The position numbers and the translations under genes were made by a program. 64,000 nt of DNA from Cohnella silvisoli (GTDB taxonomy: Bacteria > Bacillota > Bacilli > Paenibacillales > Paenibacillaceae), in the NCBI RefSeq assembly GCF_021190915.1, contig NZ_JAIOAP010000001.1, positions 310,001 through 374,000 on the forward strand. Reading direction: 5' to 3'. Below, piece by piece: positions 1 through 8,745 of the stretch; position 1 is the first letter of the stretch; every line of letters begins with the position of its first letter. The notes under the pieces were generated by a model. The model was not told where the DNA came from. It saw nothing but the letters and a program-made list of their open reading frames with translations, and searched no databases.

Positions 1-2
1 TC

Positions 3-1019
3 TGGCAAGGTACGACGATGAACAACGAGACGCTGCTCCTGTATTCTCCCGACGGAAGCCCGGCCAGCGCGCCGCTGCTATTCGCACCAACAAGCATTAT
101 CTCCGTTAAGAGCAGCAGGCTGGACATTGAATACTTGGAAAATGTGGATTGGACGTATGCCAACGGGAAGTTGACGCGCACGGCCAATTCCCGCATCCCA
201 TACGTGACTTACGCCGATATGTACCCTTCAACTTCGAGCGCGTATACGCAACCGCGAACAGGAGGCGGATATATCCGGTACGGGGGCGACACGTTCTGGT
301 TCGATAAGCAGATTGTCATCACCTATACGCATGCGGCTAACGCGTGGACCGGCCCGACGCCGACCTTCGCCGGCAGCACGCTCGTTAATACGATGAGTAA
401 GCTGAACAATCATAGCAACTTGAAGCTTGTTCTGTACGGGGACAGCATTTCGGTCGGAGCCAATACAAGCGCGTTCATGAAAGTAGTGCCTTATATGGCG
501 TCCTGGGGTAAGCAAGTTGCACGTTCGCTCGAGAAAGTTTATGGCTCGAACGTTTCATTCGTCAACCCTTCGGTCGGAGGCGAGCAGTCGCTGTGGGGTA
601 AAAACAATGCGGCGACCTATGTGGCAAGTGAAAATCCTGATCTCGTCATTATCGCCTTCGGCATGAACGACGGAACAGCGGTCAGCGCAGTGTCGCCCGC
701 CACGTTCAAAAGCAACATCGCTTCAATAATCGACACGGTGCGCGCGACGAAGCCGCAAGCGGAGTTTATTCTGGTCGGCACGACGCTGGCCAATTCCGAG
801 GCTGCGAACTTCTCTTCCTTGCAATCTCAATACATTACCGTGCTCGATCAGATTGCCGCTGAGAAAACGGGCGTTGTGACCGCGAATATGACAGGCGTTC
901 ACCAGACGTTGCTGCAAACGAAGCCGTTTCGCGACATGACCGGCAACAACGTCAACCATCCGAACGACTTCTTGTCGCGTTGGTACGGCCAATTCATCAC
1001 GGGTTTGCTTGTGCAGTAG
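3..1019 (+). CDS. SGNH/GDSL-family esterase, 5'-truncated by window edge
   Basis: Probable carbohydrate O-acyl esterase of the SGNH hydrolase superfamily. The frame is open to the left edge, and the first ATG (base 18) has no ribosome site before it, so the true start lies upstream. Numbering from that ATG, residues 1-130 look like a beta-rich N-terminal domain. The hydrolase domain follows: block I GDS at 141-143 with the nucleophile serine, block III GMND at 215-218, and the C-terminal NHPND at about 313-317 with the catalytic histidine. It lies 15 bases before a GH78 alpha-L-rhamnosidase on the same strand. This suggests deacetylation of a rhamnose-containing plant or microbial glycan; the substrate is inference. 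Confidence 0.85.
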   Translation, partial: WQGTTMNNETLLLYSPDGSPASAPLLFAPTSIISVKSSRLDIEYLENVDWTYANGKLTRTANSRIPYVTYADMYPSTSSAYTQPRTGGGYIRYGGDTFWFDKQIVITYTHAANAWTGPTPTFAGSTLVNTMSKLNNHSNLKLVLYGDSISVGANTSAFMKVVPYMASWGKQVARSLEKVYGSNVSFVNPSVGGEQSLWGKNNAATYVASENPDLVIIAFGMNDGTAVSAVSPATFKSNIASIIDTVRATKPQAEFILVGTTLANSEAANFSSLQSQYITVLDQIAAEKTGVVTANMTGVHQTLLQTKPFRDMTGNNVNHPNDFLSRWYGQFITGLLVQ

Positions 1020-1042
1020 AAAGATAAAAGGATGTGGAGAAT

Positions 1043-4000
1043 GTGCTGACCGCAACACGTTTAACAGTAGAGTACATGGAAAATCCGCTCGGTAACGACC
1101 GGGAGCAGCCGGGATTAGGCTGGCAATTGCAGGCGGCGGAGCGCAATAGCCGCCAGACGGCCTATCATATTATCGTTTCCCGGAGCGAGGAGCTTCTTCG
1201 CGAGGATGTCGGGGATGTGTGGGACACCGGTAAAGTCGCGTCCGACCAATCGCAGCATGTCATTTACGAGGGCGCTAAGCTGGCTGCCGGGACGCGTTAC
1301 TACTGGAAAGTCAAGGCATGGGATCAGCACGGGAGAGAAGGAGCATGGAGCGCGCACGGGTTTTGGGAAACGGGGCTGCTGGAACTGTCCGCATGGCAGG
1401 CGGAATGGATTACGGCGCCCTTCCTCCTGGACCCGCAGCCGGAGCCGGATATGCTGCGGGATATTCCCGTCGTGTGGGATAGTTATGCCGGCCCGGCAGA
1501 GCGCAAGGAACAACTTGTTCGTTATTTCCGCTTCGTTTTCGAACTGGACGATCAACCGCTCGCCGATGCCAAGCTGCAAATCTACGCTGCGGACGCCGTG
1601 CATATCCACGTCAACGGGCAGGATGAAGGGCTGATTTTTCCCTATTCCCAATCGGTCGCGCTCGATATCGCTTTGTGGCTGCAAGCCGGACGCAATGTGA
1701 TCGCCTGCCGGGCGGACGGCGAGAAACAAGGATTTATTGTCGCCGTATACGTGACGTATGCCGATGGACGAACGAAATCGTTCACGACCGCAGACGGCTG
1801 GAAAACGACCGATCTTCCGGGTGAGGACTGGATTTCTCTTTCCATGGATGACGGGAACTGGCGACCTGTTGTGGCAATCGGAAAGTTCGGGCACGGAGAC
1901 TGGCAATCGTATAACCGCATTCTGTATCCGGTCAATACCGCTTACGGTCCCAACCCTGTCTTCGGAAAGACGTTTCGCGTGGAGAAAAAGGTTGCGAGGG
2001 CGAGATTGTACATTTCGGCGCTGGGCGTATACCGAAGCGCGCTGAATGGCGTCCCGGTCGGCGACGAGCTGTTTGCGCCGGGGTGGACGGATTATCGGAA
2101 GCGGATTCCGTATCGGGTGTATGACATCGCTCCATACTTAACGGGCGGAGACAACCGGATCGAAGTGCTCGTCGGCTCCGGCTGGTATGCGGGCAACTTG
2201 AGCATTATGGGACCGTATCATTACGGAACGACGGTTGCCTGCCGGGCGCAAATGATCATCGAGTACGAAGATCGGTCCAGCTCGGTTCTGTTTTCGGATG
2301 AAACGTGGCAGGCTGCGGCTAGTGCTGTCGTCAGCGCGGATTTCTATATGGGCGAGAATTACGATGCGCGCCGGGAGTTGATGTCCCCCGTCTGGCAAAG
2401 CGCGGTCGCGCTGGACCGGTTGCCGGGAGGCGCAATGAAAGCGCAGGAAGGCCCGCCGATTCGGGCGAATCGCGAGCTCGCGCCGAAAGCTGTTACCCGC
2501 CGGAGCGATTCGGTCTGGCTTGTCGATATGGGCCAGAACATGGTCGGGTGGCTTCGTCTCCAAGCGACCGGCGCTGCCGGAACGACCATCGTCATTCGTT
2601 ATGCGGAGAGGCTCGCGGGGGAAGGCGAGCTGTATCGCCTGAACTTGCGGACGGCCAAATCGACGGACGTCTACGTGATGAAGGGCGGCCAGGAAGAGCA
2701 ATACGAGCCGCGCTTCACGTATCACGGCTTTCAATACGCAGAAATAGAAGGCTATCCGGGGGAGCTTACCGCAGACAAAGTGATGGGGATCGTCGTCGGC
2801 TCGGACTTAGAGGAAGCGGGAGAGCTTCATACTTCCCATCCGCTCGTTAATCGCTTGCTCGACAATATTCGCTGGAGCCAGCGCGGGAACTTCTTCAGCG
2901 TTCCGCTGGACTGTCCGCAGCGGGACGAACGTCTCGGGTGGACGGGGGACGCGCACGTTTTTGCCAGAACGGCCACCTATAACATGAATTGCGCAAGCTT
3001 CTATCAGAAGTGGCTTGCGGACATCCGGGAAGCGCAGCAGACGAGCGGCGCTTACACCGATATTGCGCCCGTCCTCGACTACTTCGGGAAAGGAAACGTA
3101 TTTTTCGCGGACGCCGGCGTCATTATCCCGTGGACGATGTACAAAGTATACGGTGACCTGCGGTTTATTCAGGACTCCTATTTTTCCATGAAGCAGTATA
3201 TTGCGTTTTTGCTTGCGGATTGCGACGAGGAGCTACGCAGACGATCGGAAAGTTATGCCGACCATCTGAGCTTCGGCGCCGATACGCTGAAGCCGCTCAT
3301 TAATGCAGCCTTTTTCGCGTATAGCGTCAAATTGATGGCGGAAATGGCCGGCATCGTCGGGCAAGCGGAGGATGCGGCTTACTACGCGGGTTTATTTGCC
3401 AAGCTGAAAGCGGCTTTTCAGCAGCAGTTTGTTGAAGCGGACGGACACCTCGCTAGCCGTACCCAAACCGCCTGCGTGCTGGCTCTGAAAATCGGTTTGC
3501 TGCCGACCGAGGCGGAACTTGCGGCGACGCAATATTTGCTGGAGGATATCCGCAGCAACGGCTGGCATTTGACGACAGGTTTTATGGGAGTCGGTTACAT
3601 CTTGTCGGTGTTGACCGAGCAAGGCGAGATCGATGCGGCTTTCCGGCTGCTGCTTCAGGAATCGTTTCCGTCATGGCTGTTTCCCGTCGTGAACGGGGCG
3701 ACGACGATCTGGGAAAGATGGGACGGGTGGGCGACCGACAGAGGGTTTCAGGATCCGGAGATGAACTCGTTTAATCATTACGCACTCGGTTCCGTCGGCG
3801 AATGGATTTATCGTTATTTGGCTGGCATCGATCTGAAGGAAGAGGCGTACGGCTTCCGGAAATTCCTAATTCGGCCTTGTCCGGGCGGTGGGTTCACGGA
3901 AGCGAAATGCCGCTACCAAACGTTGTATGGCTGGATAGAGAGCGCTTGGGAACTGAAAGATGACACGTTCACACTGCATGTCGAAGTGCCCGTTAATACG

Positions 4001-4162
4001 GCGGCGGAAGTCATTTTGCCTGCCTGGATCGATTCGCACGTTTATATGGACGGCGTCGAAGTGCAGCCGCATCGTTTGCAATTTCAAGTCGGCTCCGGAC
4101 GCTATGTTTTCAAAGTGGTTTTCGATTCTTCTAAACGGCTTGCCGTCGGGACAATGACATGA
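1043..4162 (+). CDS. Alpha-L-rhamnosidase, GH78
   Basis: Inverting glycoside hydrolase releasing terminal L-rhamnose. About 1040 residues, usual for multidomain GH78 proteins: N-terminal Fn3-like region, a beta domain with the GWYAGNLSIMGPY segment, the alpha/alpha six-hairpin catalytic domain and a C-terminal beta domain. The diagnostic block DCPQRDERLGWTGD lies near residue 625 and holds the acidic residues of the active site. WERWDGW is near residue 890, followed by FNHYALGSVGEW. No signal peptide is visible, so it probably acts inside the cell on imported oligosaccharides. The GTG at 1043 has AAAGGA ten bases upstream; a GTG at 1034 is in frame but too close to that site. The end overlaps the next gene by ATGA, indicating translational coupling. 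Confidence 0.95.
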   Translation: MLTATRLTVEYMENPLGNDREQPGLGWQLQAAERNSRQTAYHIIVSRSEELLREDVGDVWDTGKVASDQSQHVIYEGAKLAAGTRYYWKVKAWDQHGREGAWSAHGFWETGLLELSAWQAEWITAPFLLDPQPEPDMLRDIPVVWDSYAGPAERKEQLVRYFRFVFELDDQPLADAKLQIYAADAVHIHVNGQDEGLIFPYSQSVALDIALWLQAGRNVIACRADGEKQGFIVAVYVTYADGRTKSFTTADGWKTTDLPGEDWISLSMDDGNWRPVVAIGKFGHGDWQSYNRILYPVNTAYGPNPVFGKTFRVEKKVARARLYISALGVYRSALNGVPVGDELFAPGWTDYRKRIPYRVYDIAPYLTGGDNRIEVLVGSGWYAGNLSIMGPYHYGTTVACRAQMIIEYEDRSSSVLFSDETWQAAASAVVSADFYMGENYDARRELMSPVWQSAVALDRLPGGAMKAQEGPPIRANRELAPKAVTRRSDSVWLVDMGQNMVGWLRLQATGAAGTTIVIRYAERLAGEGELYRLNLRTAKSTDVYVMKGGQEEQYEPRFTYHGFQYAEIEGYPGELTADKVMGIVVGSDLEEAGELHTSHPLVNRLLDNIRWSQRGNFFSVPLDCPQRDERLGWTGDAHVFARTATYNMNCASFYQKWLADIREAQQTSGAYTDIAPVLDYFGKGNVFFADAGVIIPWTMYKVYGDLRFIQDSYFSMKQYIAFLLADCDEELRRRSESYADHLSFGADTLKPLINAAFFAYSVKLMAEMAGIVGQAEDAAYYAGLFAKLKAAFQQQFVEADGHLASRTQTACVLALKIGLLPTEAELAATQYLLEDIRSNGWHLTTGFMGVGYILSVLTEQGEIDAAFRLLLQESFPSWLFPVVNGATTIWERWDGWATDRGFQDPEMNSFNHYALGSVGEWIYRYLAGIDLKEEAYGFRKFLIRPCPGGGFTEAKCRYQTLYGWIESAWELKDDTFTLHVEVPVNTAAEVILPAWIDSHVYMDGVEVQPHRLQFQVGSGRYVFKVVFDSSKRLAVGTMT

Positions 4163-6258
4163 CGAACAGCCAAGCGACATGGATATGTTATCCGAATGAC
4201 TACGAGCACTGGCTGCATGCCAAGGCATCCGTGAAACGCCAATTTCGCGGCTACATCTGTCCGCCGTTCTGGCGTCTGGACGGCGCTTATTCGAACGTGA
4301 TGTTCCGCAAAAGCTTTGAAATCGCGGAAGAGGAGACGGTGACGCTGTCGGTGCAGGGCGAATTTGTGCTGCACCTGGACGGCAGCATGATTCCCCTTCC
4401 GTACGACAAGACTCGGGTGACGTCGGTTAAAGTTCCCGCGGGACAGCACGAGCTTCTGGTTAAGGTGTTCAACGATCAGAATGTTCCTTCCATCTATGCG
4501 GAAAGCCCGTCATTCGTTACGGATGCCTCCTGGGAAGCGACATGCCATAACGGCAAATGGGTTCCTGCGGCAGCGGTCGGCTTTGACGACATTGCCAGTC
4601 CGCCGGCAGACTTCCCGTTCGCCTACGAGACGAGACGGCCAGTGGACACGATCGCAACGGAAGAGGGCGTCGTCGTCGATTTCGGACAGGAAACATTCGG
4701 GTTTGTCCAGTTGCTGCAATTGACCGGCCGGGGCAAGCTGCGCTTGTATTACGGAGAGTCCTTGCCGGAGGCGATGGCCGGCGAGATGGCGGAAACGTTC
4801 GACGAGTTGATGATCGACAATGAGCTTCCGCAGACAGTTAAGACGACCGTAACCCGCGCCTTTCGTTACGTGAACGTGCAAGCGGATCCCGGGCTCGTCT
4901 GGTCTGAGATTGTACACGATTACGAATATTTGCCTGTGACGCAGTCGGGTGAATTCCGCTCCTCCGACGAACGTCTGAACCGAATCTGGGATGTAGCGGT
5001 GCGCACCTTGCATATGAATACCCGCGAATTTATGTACGACGGGTTAAAGCGCGACCGCTGGGTGTGGAGCGGGGACGCCTATCAAAGCTTCCTGATGAAC
5101 AATTACGTGTTTTTCGATCAGAACGTCACGAAACGGACGCTGATTGCGCTGCGGGGCAAAGAGCCGGTCGAGATGCACATCAATACGATTATGGACTATA
5201 CGTTTTACTGGTTCATCGCGTTTTACGATTACTATATGTATACCGGAGACCTTGTTTTTATCCGGCATTGCTATCCGCAAATGCTGTCACTGATCGATTT
5301 TTGCCTGAAACGGCGTAACGACGCAGGAATGATGGAAGGCTTCCCGGAAGATTGGGTATTTATCGATTGGGCGCCGATGGAGCTGCGCGGCGAGGTGAGC
5401 ACGGAGCAGCTTCTATTCTGCCGCAGCCTGGAAACGATCGCGTTGCTCGCTAAGGAACTGGGCGACCTCGACAACGAGAGCAATTTTACGAAGCTTGCGA
5501 CGGAAATGCATGAACGGATTATGGAGCGGTTCTGGGACGAGGAGGAAGGCGCTTTTATTTCCGGCACGTTTCAGGGCACCAGGATCGGGCAAATTTTGAA
5601 ATATCCGAGCATGTTCGCGCTGCGGTTCGGTTATTTGAACGAGAGCCGGATCGAGGCGGTGAAACGGAACGTCATGCTTAACGAGGCGGTGCAGAAAATC
5701 ACGACTCCGTATATGCGCTTCTACGAACTGGAAGCCATGTGCGAGCTTGGAGAAAAGCAGCGCGTACTCCGTGAAATCCGCGAATATTGGGGAGGCATGC
5801 TTGATTTGGGGGCGACTACCTTCTGGGAGCAATTTGACCCCGAGCTGCCTGCCGAAGCGCAGTATGACATGTACGGCGACAAATATCGCAAAAGCTTATG
5901 CCACGCTTGGGGGGCTGCGCCGCTTTATTTAATCGGCAAATATTTGATCGGCGTCCGACCCGTTGGCCCCGGGTACTCCCGTTACTTGCTCGAACCGGAG
6001 CTTGGCGATCTCGAATGGCTGGAAGGAACGGTGCCGACGCCTCATGGCGTTATATCTGTTTATGCCGACAAGGGTTGCATTCGGGTCGCGACCTGTGCCG
6101 GAGGAAGCGGGACCCTGCGATTCAGAAGCGCCTCCGTTCCCGAGACGAACGAAGGGGAAATCCTTTCGAACGGCGCAGGGACGTATGAGATCGCATTGGT
6201 GCAGCCGTCTTTTGTCTATGAAGTCAAACGTGCGTTTTTTTCCATTCCGTCGGGCTGA
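4159..6258 (+). CDS. GH78-like alpha-L-rhamnosidase family protein
   Basis: A 699-residue member of the alpha-L-rhamnosidase six-hairpin superfamily, translationally coupled to the upstream GH78 gene through ATGA. It is shorter than its neighbour and has a reduced N-terminal beta region. Recognisable parts are TREFMYDGLKRDRWVWSGD (around residues 290-308), aligned with the GH78 active-site block, then a six-hairpin region with TTFWEQFDP and CHAWGAAPLYLIGKYL. The block reads KRDRWVWSGD where the neighbour has QRDERLGWTGD, so the acidic residue after RD is missing. It may belong to a GH78 subgroup with different chemistry or linkage, or act on a different deoxy-sugar. Its last 35 bases overlap the convergent AraC gene. 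Confidence 0.85.
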   Translation: MTNSQATWICYPNDYEHWLHAKASVKRQFRGYICPPFWRLDGAYSNVMFRKSFEIAEEETVTLSVQGEFVLHLDGSMIPLPYDKTRVTSVKVPAGQHELLVKVFNDQNVPSIYAESPSFVTDASWEATCHNGKWVPAAAVGFDDIASPPADFPFAYETRRPVDTIATEEGVVVDFGQETFGFVQLLQLTGRGKLRLYYGESLPEAMAGEMAETFDELMIDNELPQTVKTTVTRAFRYVNVQADPGLVWSEIVHDYEYLPVTQSGEFRSSDERLNRIWDVAVRTLHMNTREFMYDGLKRDRWVWSGDAYQSFLMNNYVFFDQNVTKRTLIALRGKEPVEMHINTIMDYTFYWFIAFYDYYMYTGDLVFIRHCYPQMLSLIDFCLKRRNDAGMMEGFPEDWVFIDWAPMELRGEVSTEQLLFCRSLETIALLAKELGDLDNESNFTKLATEMHERIMERFWDEEEGAFISGTFQGTRIGQILKYPSMFALRFGYLNESRIEAVKRNVMLNEAVQKITTPYMRFYELEAMCELGEKQRVLREIREYWGGMLDLGATTFWEQFDPELPAEAQYDMYGDKYRKSLCHAWGAAPLYLIGKYLIGVRPVGPGYSRYLLEPELGDLEWLEGTVPTPHGVISVYADKGCIRVATCAGGSGTLRFRSASVPETNEGEILSNGAGTYEIALVQPSFVYEVKRAFFSIPSG

Positions 6259-7063
6259 CGCCGAACTTCTTTTTGAACATACGGCTGAAATAATGAATGT
6301 TCGGGAAACCGATCGACTCGGCAATATTCTGAATGCTCTTCTCGCCCGATTGCAGATAGGACGTGGCGGCGAACATGCGAAGCTCGTTCAAATATTGGAA
6401 TGGCGTCGAATCCGTCATTTCCTTGAACAAGCGAATGATGTAAGAAGGCGTATAGCCCGAACGCTTGGCGAGCTCGTCCAACGTAATTTCCTGTATATAA
6501 TGATCTTCCATAAACCGGATCAGCCCGTAAATATGACTATGAGCAGACCATTTTTCCGAAGGAGGAGAGAGGACTGCTTTTTTTGTTGCCGTTAGGGTAG
6601 TCGTCGCGTAATGGTCGATTTGGAGCATCAGCTTCTGGATATCGCAGGCCATGATCCGGTAAAAAATATCGCCTGACGTTCTGGGGAGGTTGGCACAAAT
6701 CGCTTTGTCCAACGACTGCAAGGTGTCTCGCAAGTCGGATAAACTGTCTGCATTCCAATCCATAAGGCTTTGCGATGTATTCCAAATTCGCAGGACGTCC
6801 AGCGAGGGGACGAATTCTGCATGCTGAAGCCGGAACTCGACAAACCAGCAGTCCAGCACCGGAGAAAGCTGTTCAATCTGATGCGGCGAAGAAGGTGTAA
6901 CAATAAACAGGGCGGGGCCGCTTGCTGTGAATGCGCTGTCAATCCATTGGATTTTAAATGCTCCCTCGGAGATGTAGAGCAGCTCATAATAGGGGTGAAT
7001 GCCGCCGCCCATAATTTGCTTAGAACGCAGGGAAGTAATTTTCTCATATTCGCGAATAAACAT
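6224..7063 (-). CDS. AraC-family transcriptional regulator with cupin sensor domain
   Basis: One-component sugar-responsive activator. The N-terminal cupin-like domain (about residues 15-130) begins with a HPYYELLYISEG segment typical of AraC sensors. The C-terminal 100 residues carry two helix-turn-helix motifs: ITLDELAKRSGYTPSYIIRL and the second with IAESIGFPNIHYFSRMFKK, ending in the family signature FGVSPTEWKK. It is convergent with the rhamnosidase genes and overlaps the end of the second, so it probably controls that cluster. Start chosen at the ATG preceded by AAAGGA at nine bases; a GTG at 7081 and ATGs at 7072 and 7069 are in frame alternatives. Rhamnose as ligand is inference. Confidence 0.92.
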   Translation of the reverse strand: MFIREYEKITSLRSKQIMGGGIHPYYELLYISEGAFKIQWIDSAFTASGPALFIVTPSSPHQIEQLSPVLDCWFVEFRLQHAEFVPSLDVLRIWNTSQSLMDWNADSLSDLRDTLQSLDKAICANLPRTSGDIFYRIMACDIQKLMLQIDHYATTTLTATKKAVLSPPSEKWSAHSHIYGLIRFMEDHYIQEITLDELAKRSGYTPSYIIRLFKEMTDSTPFQYLNELRMFAATSYLQSGEKSIQNIAESIGFPNIHYFSRMFKKKFGVSPTEWKKTHV

Positions 7064-7196
7064 TGGCATCATTCCTTTCACCCTCTATCCGCAGCGAGGC
7101 AGTATCTTATACAATATTCATTATAACGACTGCGGATTGCAATTGGTACAGCGGGTCAAACGCTATCTGCATTTGCATGATTGGAGCTAGGATACC

Positions 7197-7361
7197 ATGA
7201 AGGAGTCTTTCTCAGTTAAATACTCTCTAAGACAGCGTTTCATTGTCCTGACCGTGGTCATTGTGTTGTTTCCGATGTTAGTTACGGGTATTTACGTGTA
7301 TTCTATCATCAATCATGAAAAGGTGGAACGAACAAGCAAGGATATCGCTTCGCTGACCTCC
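7197..7361 (+). pseudogene. N-terminal fragment of a YesM-type sensor histidine kinase
   Basis: Only about 55 residues remain: a short cytoplasmic start, one hydrophobic segment (FIVLTVVIVLFPMLVTGIYV) and the start of an extracellular helix (NHEKVERTSKDIASLTS). This pattern is the beginning of a two-component sensor of the YesM/LytS-like group found beside sugar clusters in Paenibacillaceae. The homologous reading stops at about 7361, where an inverted repeat and transposase debris begin. Sensor, HisKA and ATPase regions are absent from the window. It lies next to the AraC regulator, so the cluster may once have had a two-component input. Assignment to YesM-type is from the shape of the N terminus only. 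Confidence 0.7.
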
Positions 7362-7382
7362 AGGCTTACTTTCGGTAAGCCT
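7362..7382. repeat. 8-bp inverted repeat at the kinase break point
   Basis: AGGCTTAC and GTAAGCCT are perfect inverted arms around a 5-base loop. The repeat sits exactly where the histidine kinase reading frame stops resembling its family. It could be the terminal repeat of a lost insertion or a terminator hairpin brought with it. Confidence 0.6.
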
Positions 7383-7405
7383 CTAATCAGGAATCTTTTA
7401 AAGAC

Positions 7406-7531
7406 TCAGTTGTTCTTCACATCACCAAACACGGGCTCCGGCTTGATCATGCGCCTCACGGCTATGGCATAACCTTCTTTGCTGCGGAGCTTTTGCCTCG
7501 CTTGGTTCTTTAGCACAAATACTTCATGCGC
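7406..7531 (-). pseudogene. C-terminal fragment of an IS1182-like transposase
   Basis: The minus-strand translation ends with NQARQKLRSKEGYAIAVRRM followed by EPVFGDVKNN and a stop. This resembles the conserved tail of IS1182-family DDE transposases, where (S/E)EG...RR...E..FG.IK.N precedes the last catalytic region. Nothing of the N-terminal or central transposase domains is present. In the same frame it is fused directly to a reverse transcriptase fragment, showing an ancient deletion or nested insertion. The product cannot be functional. Confidence 0.65.
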
Positions 7532-7875
7532 CAAGTCACCTTCAATGACCCAACGGCCGGTAGTTGCGTTCGTTTGTTCGTTTCCATCTTGCAGTTGCAT
7601 TTTGACAGTTCTAATTGCATGATGAACACTCCGCGCCGGTCTGAAACCATAAGATACCGGATGGAAATCACTTTCCCATATCGGCTCCATTGCCATCAGC
7701 ATTATACTCGACGGGCAGGTTGCGGACAGTAATTTCCGGTCAGCAATTCATAGCGTAACATTTCCGGTTCAAGATCAAGCATTTCTTCCAGCTTGCGCTT
7801 ATCTAAGCCATCTAAGCCCGGCGTTCGGGCTCCACTTGAAGCGAGAGTGATGCGAGCCGCTTCCCTGGACATGCA
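7532..7875 (-). pseudogene. Group II intron reverse transcriptase remnant
   Basis: Two pieces of a group II intron-encoded protein lie on the minus strand in different frames. The upstream piece reads a linker with PGLDGLDKRKLEE and ELLTGNYCPQPARRV, matching the RT-0/RT-1 region. The next piece reads EPIWESDFHPVSYGFRPARS, the RT-2 block. The stretch that normally joins them, with the PK.DGG.RPLGIP motif, is deleted and the frame shifts at about 7706. Catalytic YADD, maturase and endonuclease domains and the intron RNA are missing, so this is a dead fragment. Confidence 0.75.
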
Positions 7876-7892
7876 TTCCAAACATGCTCAAG

Positions 7893-7921
7893 TAACAAAG
7901 TTCCGATTAGGAACTTTGTTA
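7893..7921. repeat. 12-bp perfect hairpin between mobile-element remnants
   Basis: TAACAAAGTTCC and GGAACTTTGTTA form perfect arms around the 5-base loop GATTA. It lies at the junction of the IS3-type transposase remnant and the group II intron remnant, and truncates the transposase reading frame. It may be the end of another mobile sequence or a captured terminator. Confidence 0.65.
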
Positions 7922-8540
7922 GATGGGCGTACCGTAGGTAATGTCCGTTATCCATTTTTCGTTGGGCTTACTGGCCGTAAATTCCTGATTGAGCACGTTT
8001 ACTTGTACCGGAAAATGATGTTTGGAGTTCGTTGTGGCGTTGTATTTCTTGATGGTCCTAGACCGCCACTGCTGCTTGTTCATAATCCTTATCACGGCTC
8101 GCGTGGAGACGCTCACCCCTTGCTGATGAAGCTTCTCGGCGACCTTGGGACTGCCGTAGAGCTGACTGGACTGATCGTAGACTCCCTTGACCTGATCGGT
8201 CCATTCTCTGAGTTGACGGGCTCGATCTCTTTCGGGGCGATCCTTCCATTTGTAGTATCCGCTACGAGAAACCTGGAGCACGCAGCACATCTTCTCCAGT
8301 CGGTACTCGGAGCGGTGTTCGCGGTTGAACGTCGCGAAGAAGTGCATCGCTTTTTTTTAGATTTCGTTCTCCTCTTGCAGATCACGTATTTGCTTTTGCA
8401 ATTCCCTGAGCTGATGATCGTCGGACTTAAAAGCTTGTGAGGCAACGATCTCCGGCTCTCCGCCATATTTATTCATCCAGCCGTAGAGCTATTGTCCTTG
8501 ATCTTCAGTTCGCGGGCGACTTCCGACACAGTCCTCCGAT
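7919..8540 (-). pseudogene. Decayed IS3-family (IS150-like) insertion sequence, orfA-orfB
   Basis: Minus strand. OrfA remains as a helix-turn-helix piece (NRRTVSEVARELKIKDN), a one-base frameshift, then LYGWMNKYGGEPEIV and the leucine zipper ELQKQIRDLQEENEI ending at a stop. An eight-A run follows at the usual orfA/orfB frameshift position, and orfB starts KKAMHFFATFNREHRSEYRL. OrfB keeps the HTH_21 region and the first DDE motif WITDITY, then ends at 7919. The second and third acidic catalytic residues are missing. The element is inactive. Plus-strand open frames over this stretch are shadows. Confidence 0.85.
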
Positions 8541-8633
8541 TCTGATTCATTTCATCAGTTTGACCTGTGTCTACTTTTCAGTCTAGAATCATATCTGCGG
8601 GCTAACACTCCCACCTTAATGCCGGACAATGCT

Positions 8634-8735
8634 GTCGGAAAAAGCGACTATTAGCAAGGAGGAAGGCGGAAGTACCTTGCTATAGTCGGAAAAAGCAACT
8701 ATTAGCAAAGAGGATGGCCGAAGCCCCCTGCTATA
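8634..8735. repeat. Two tandem copies of a 51-bp intergenic repeat
   Basis: Copies at 8634-8684 and 8685-8735 match at 44 of 51 positions by eye. Each carries two palindromic parts: GTCG-N7-CGAC near its start (CAAC in copy 2) and, in copy 1, AGCAAGG paired with CCTTGCT. The repeat ends just before the psuG stop codon. It is not coding in any convincing way. A related AGTCGGAA hairpin occurs at 44899, and another 51-bp array of different sequence lies at 22007. Confidence 0.85.
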
Positions 8736-8745
8736 GTCACTCGCC

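Noticed and set aside
1115..1906. 263-codon minus-strand open frame inside the rhamnosidase gene
   Set aside because: GC-rich shadow frame with no ribosome site; the plus-strand GH78 motifs are decisive.
7793..8440. 215-codon plus-strand open frame
   Set aside because: Shadow of the minus-strand IS3 transposase; its translation matches nothing while the opposite strand gives a clear transposase.
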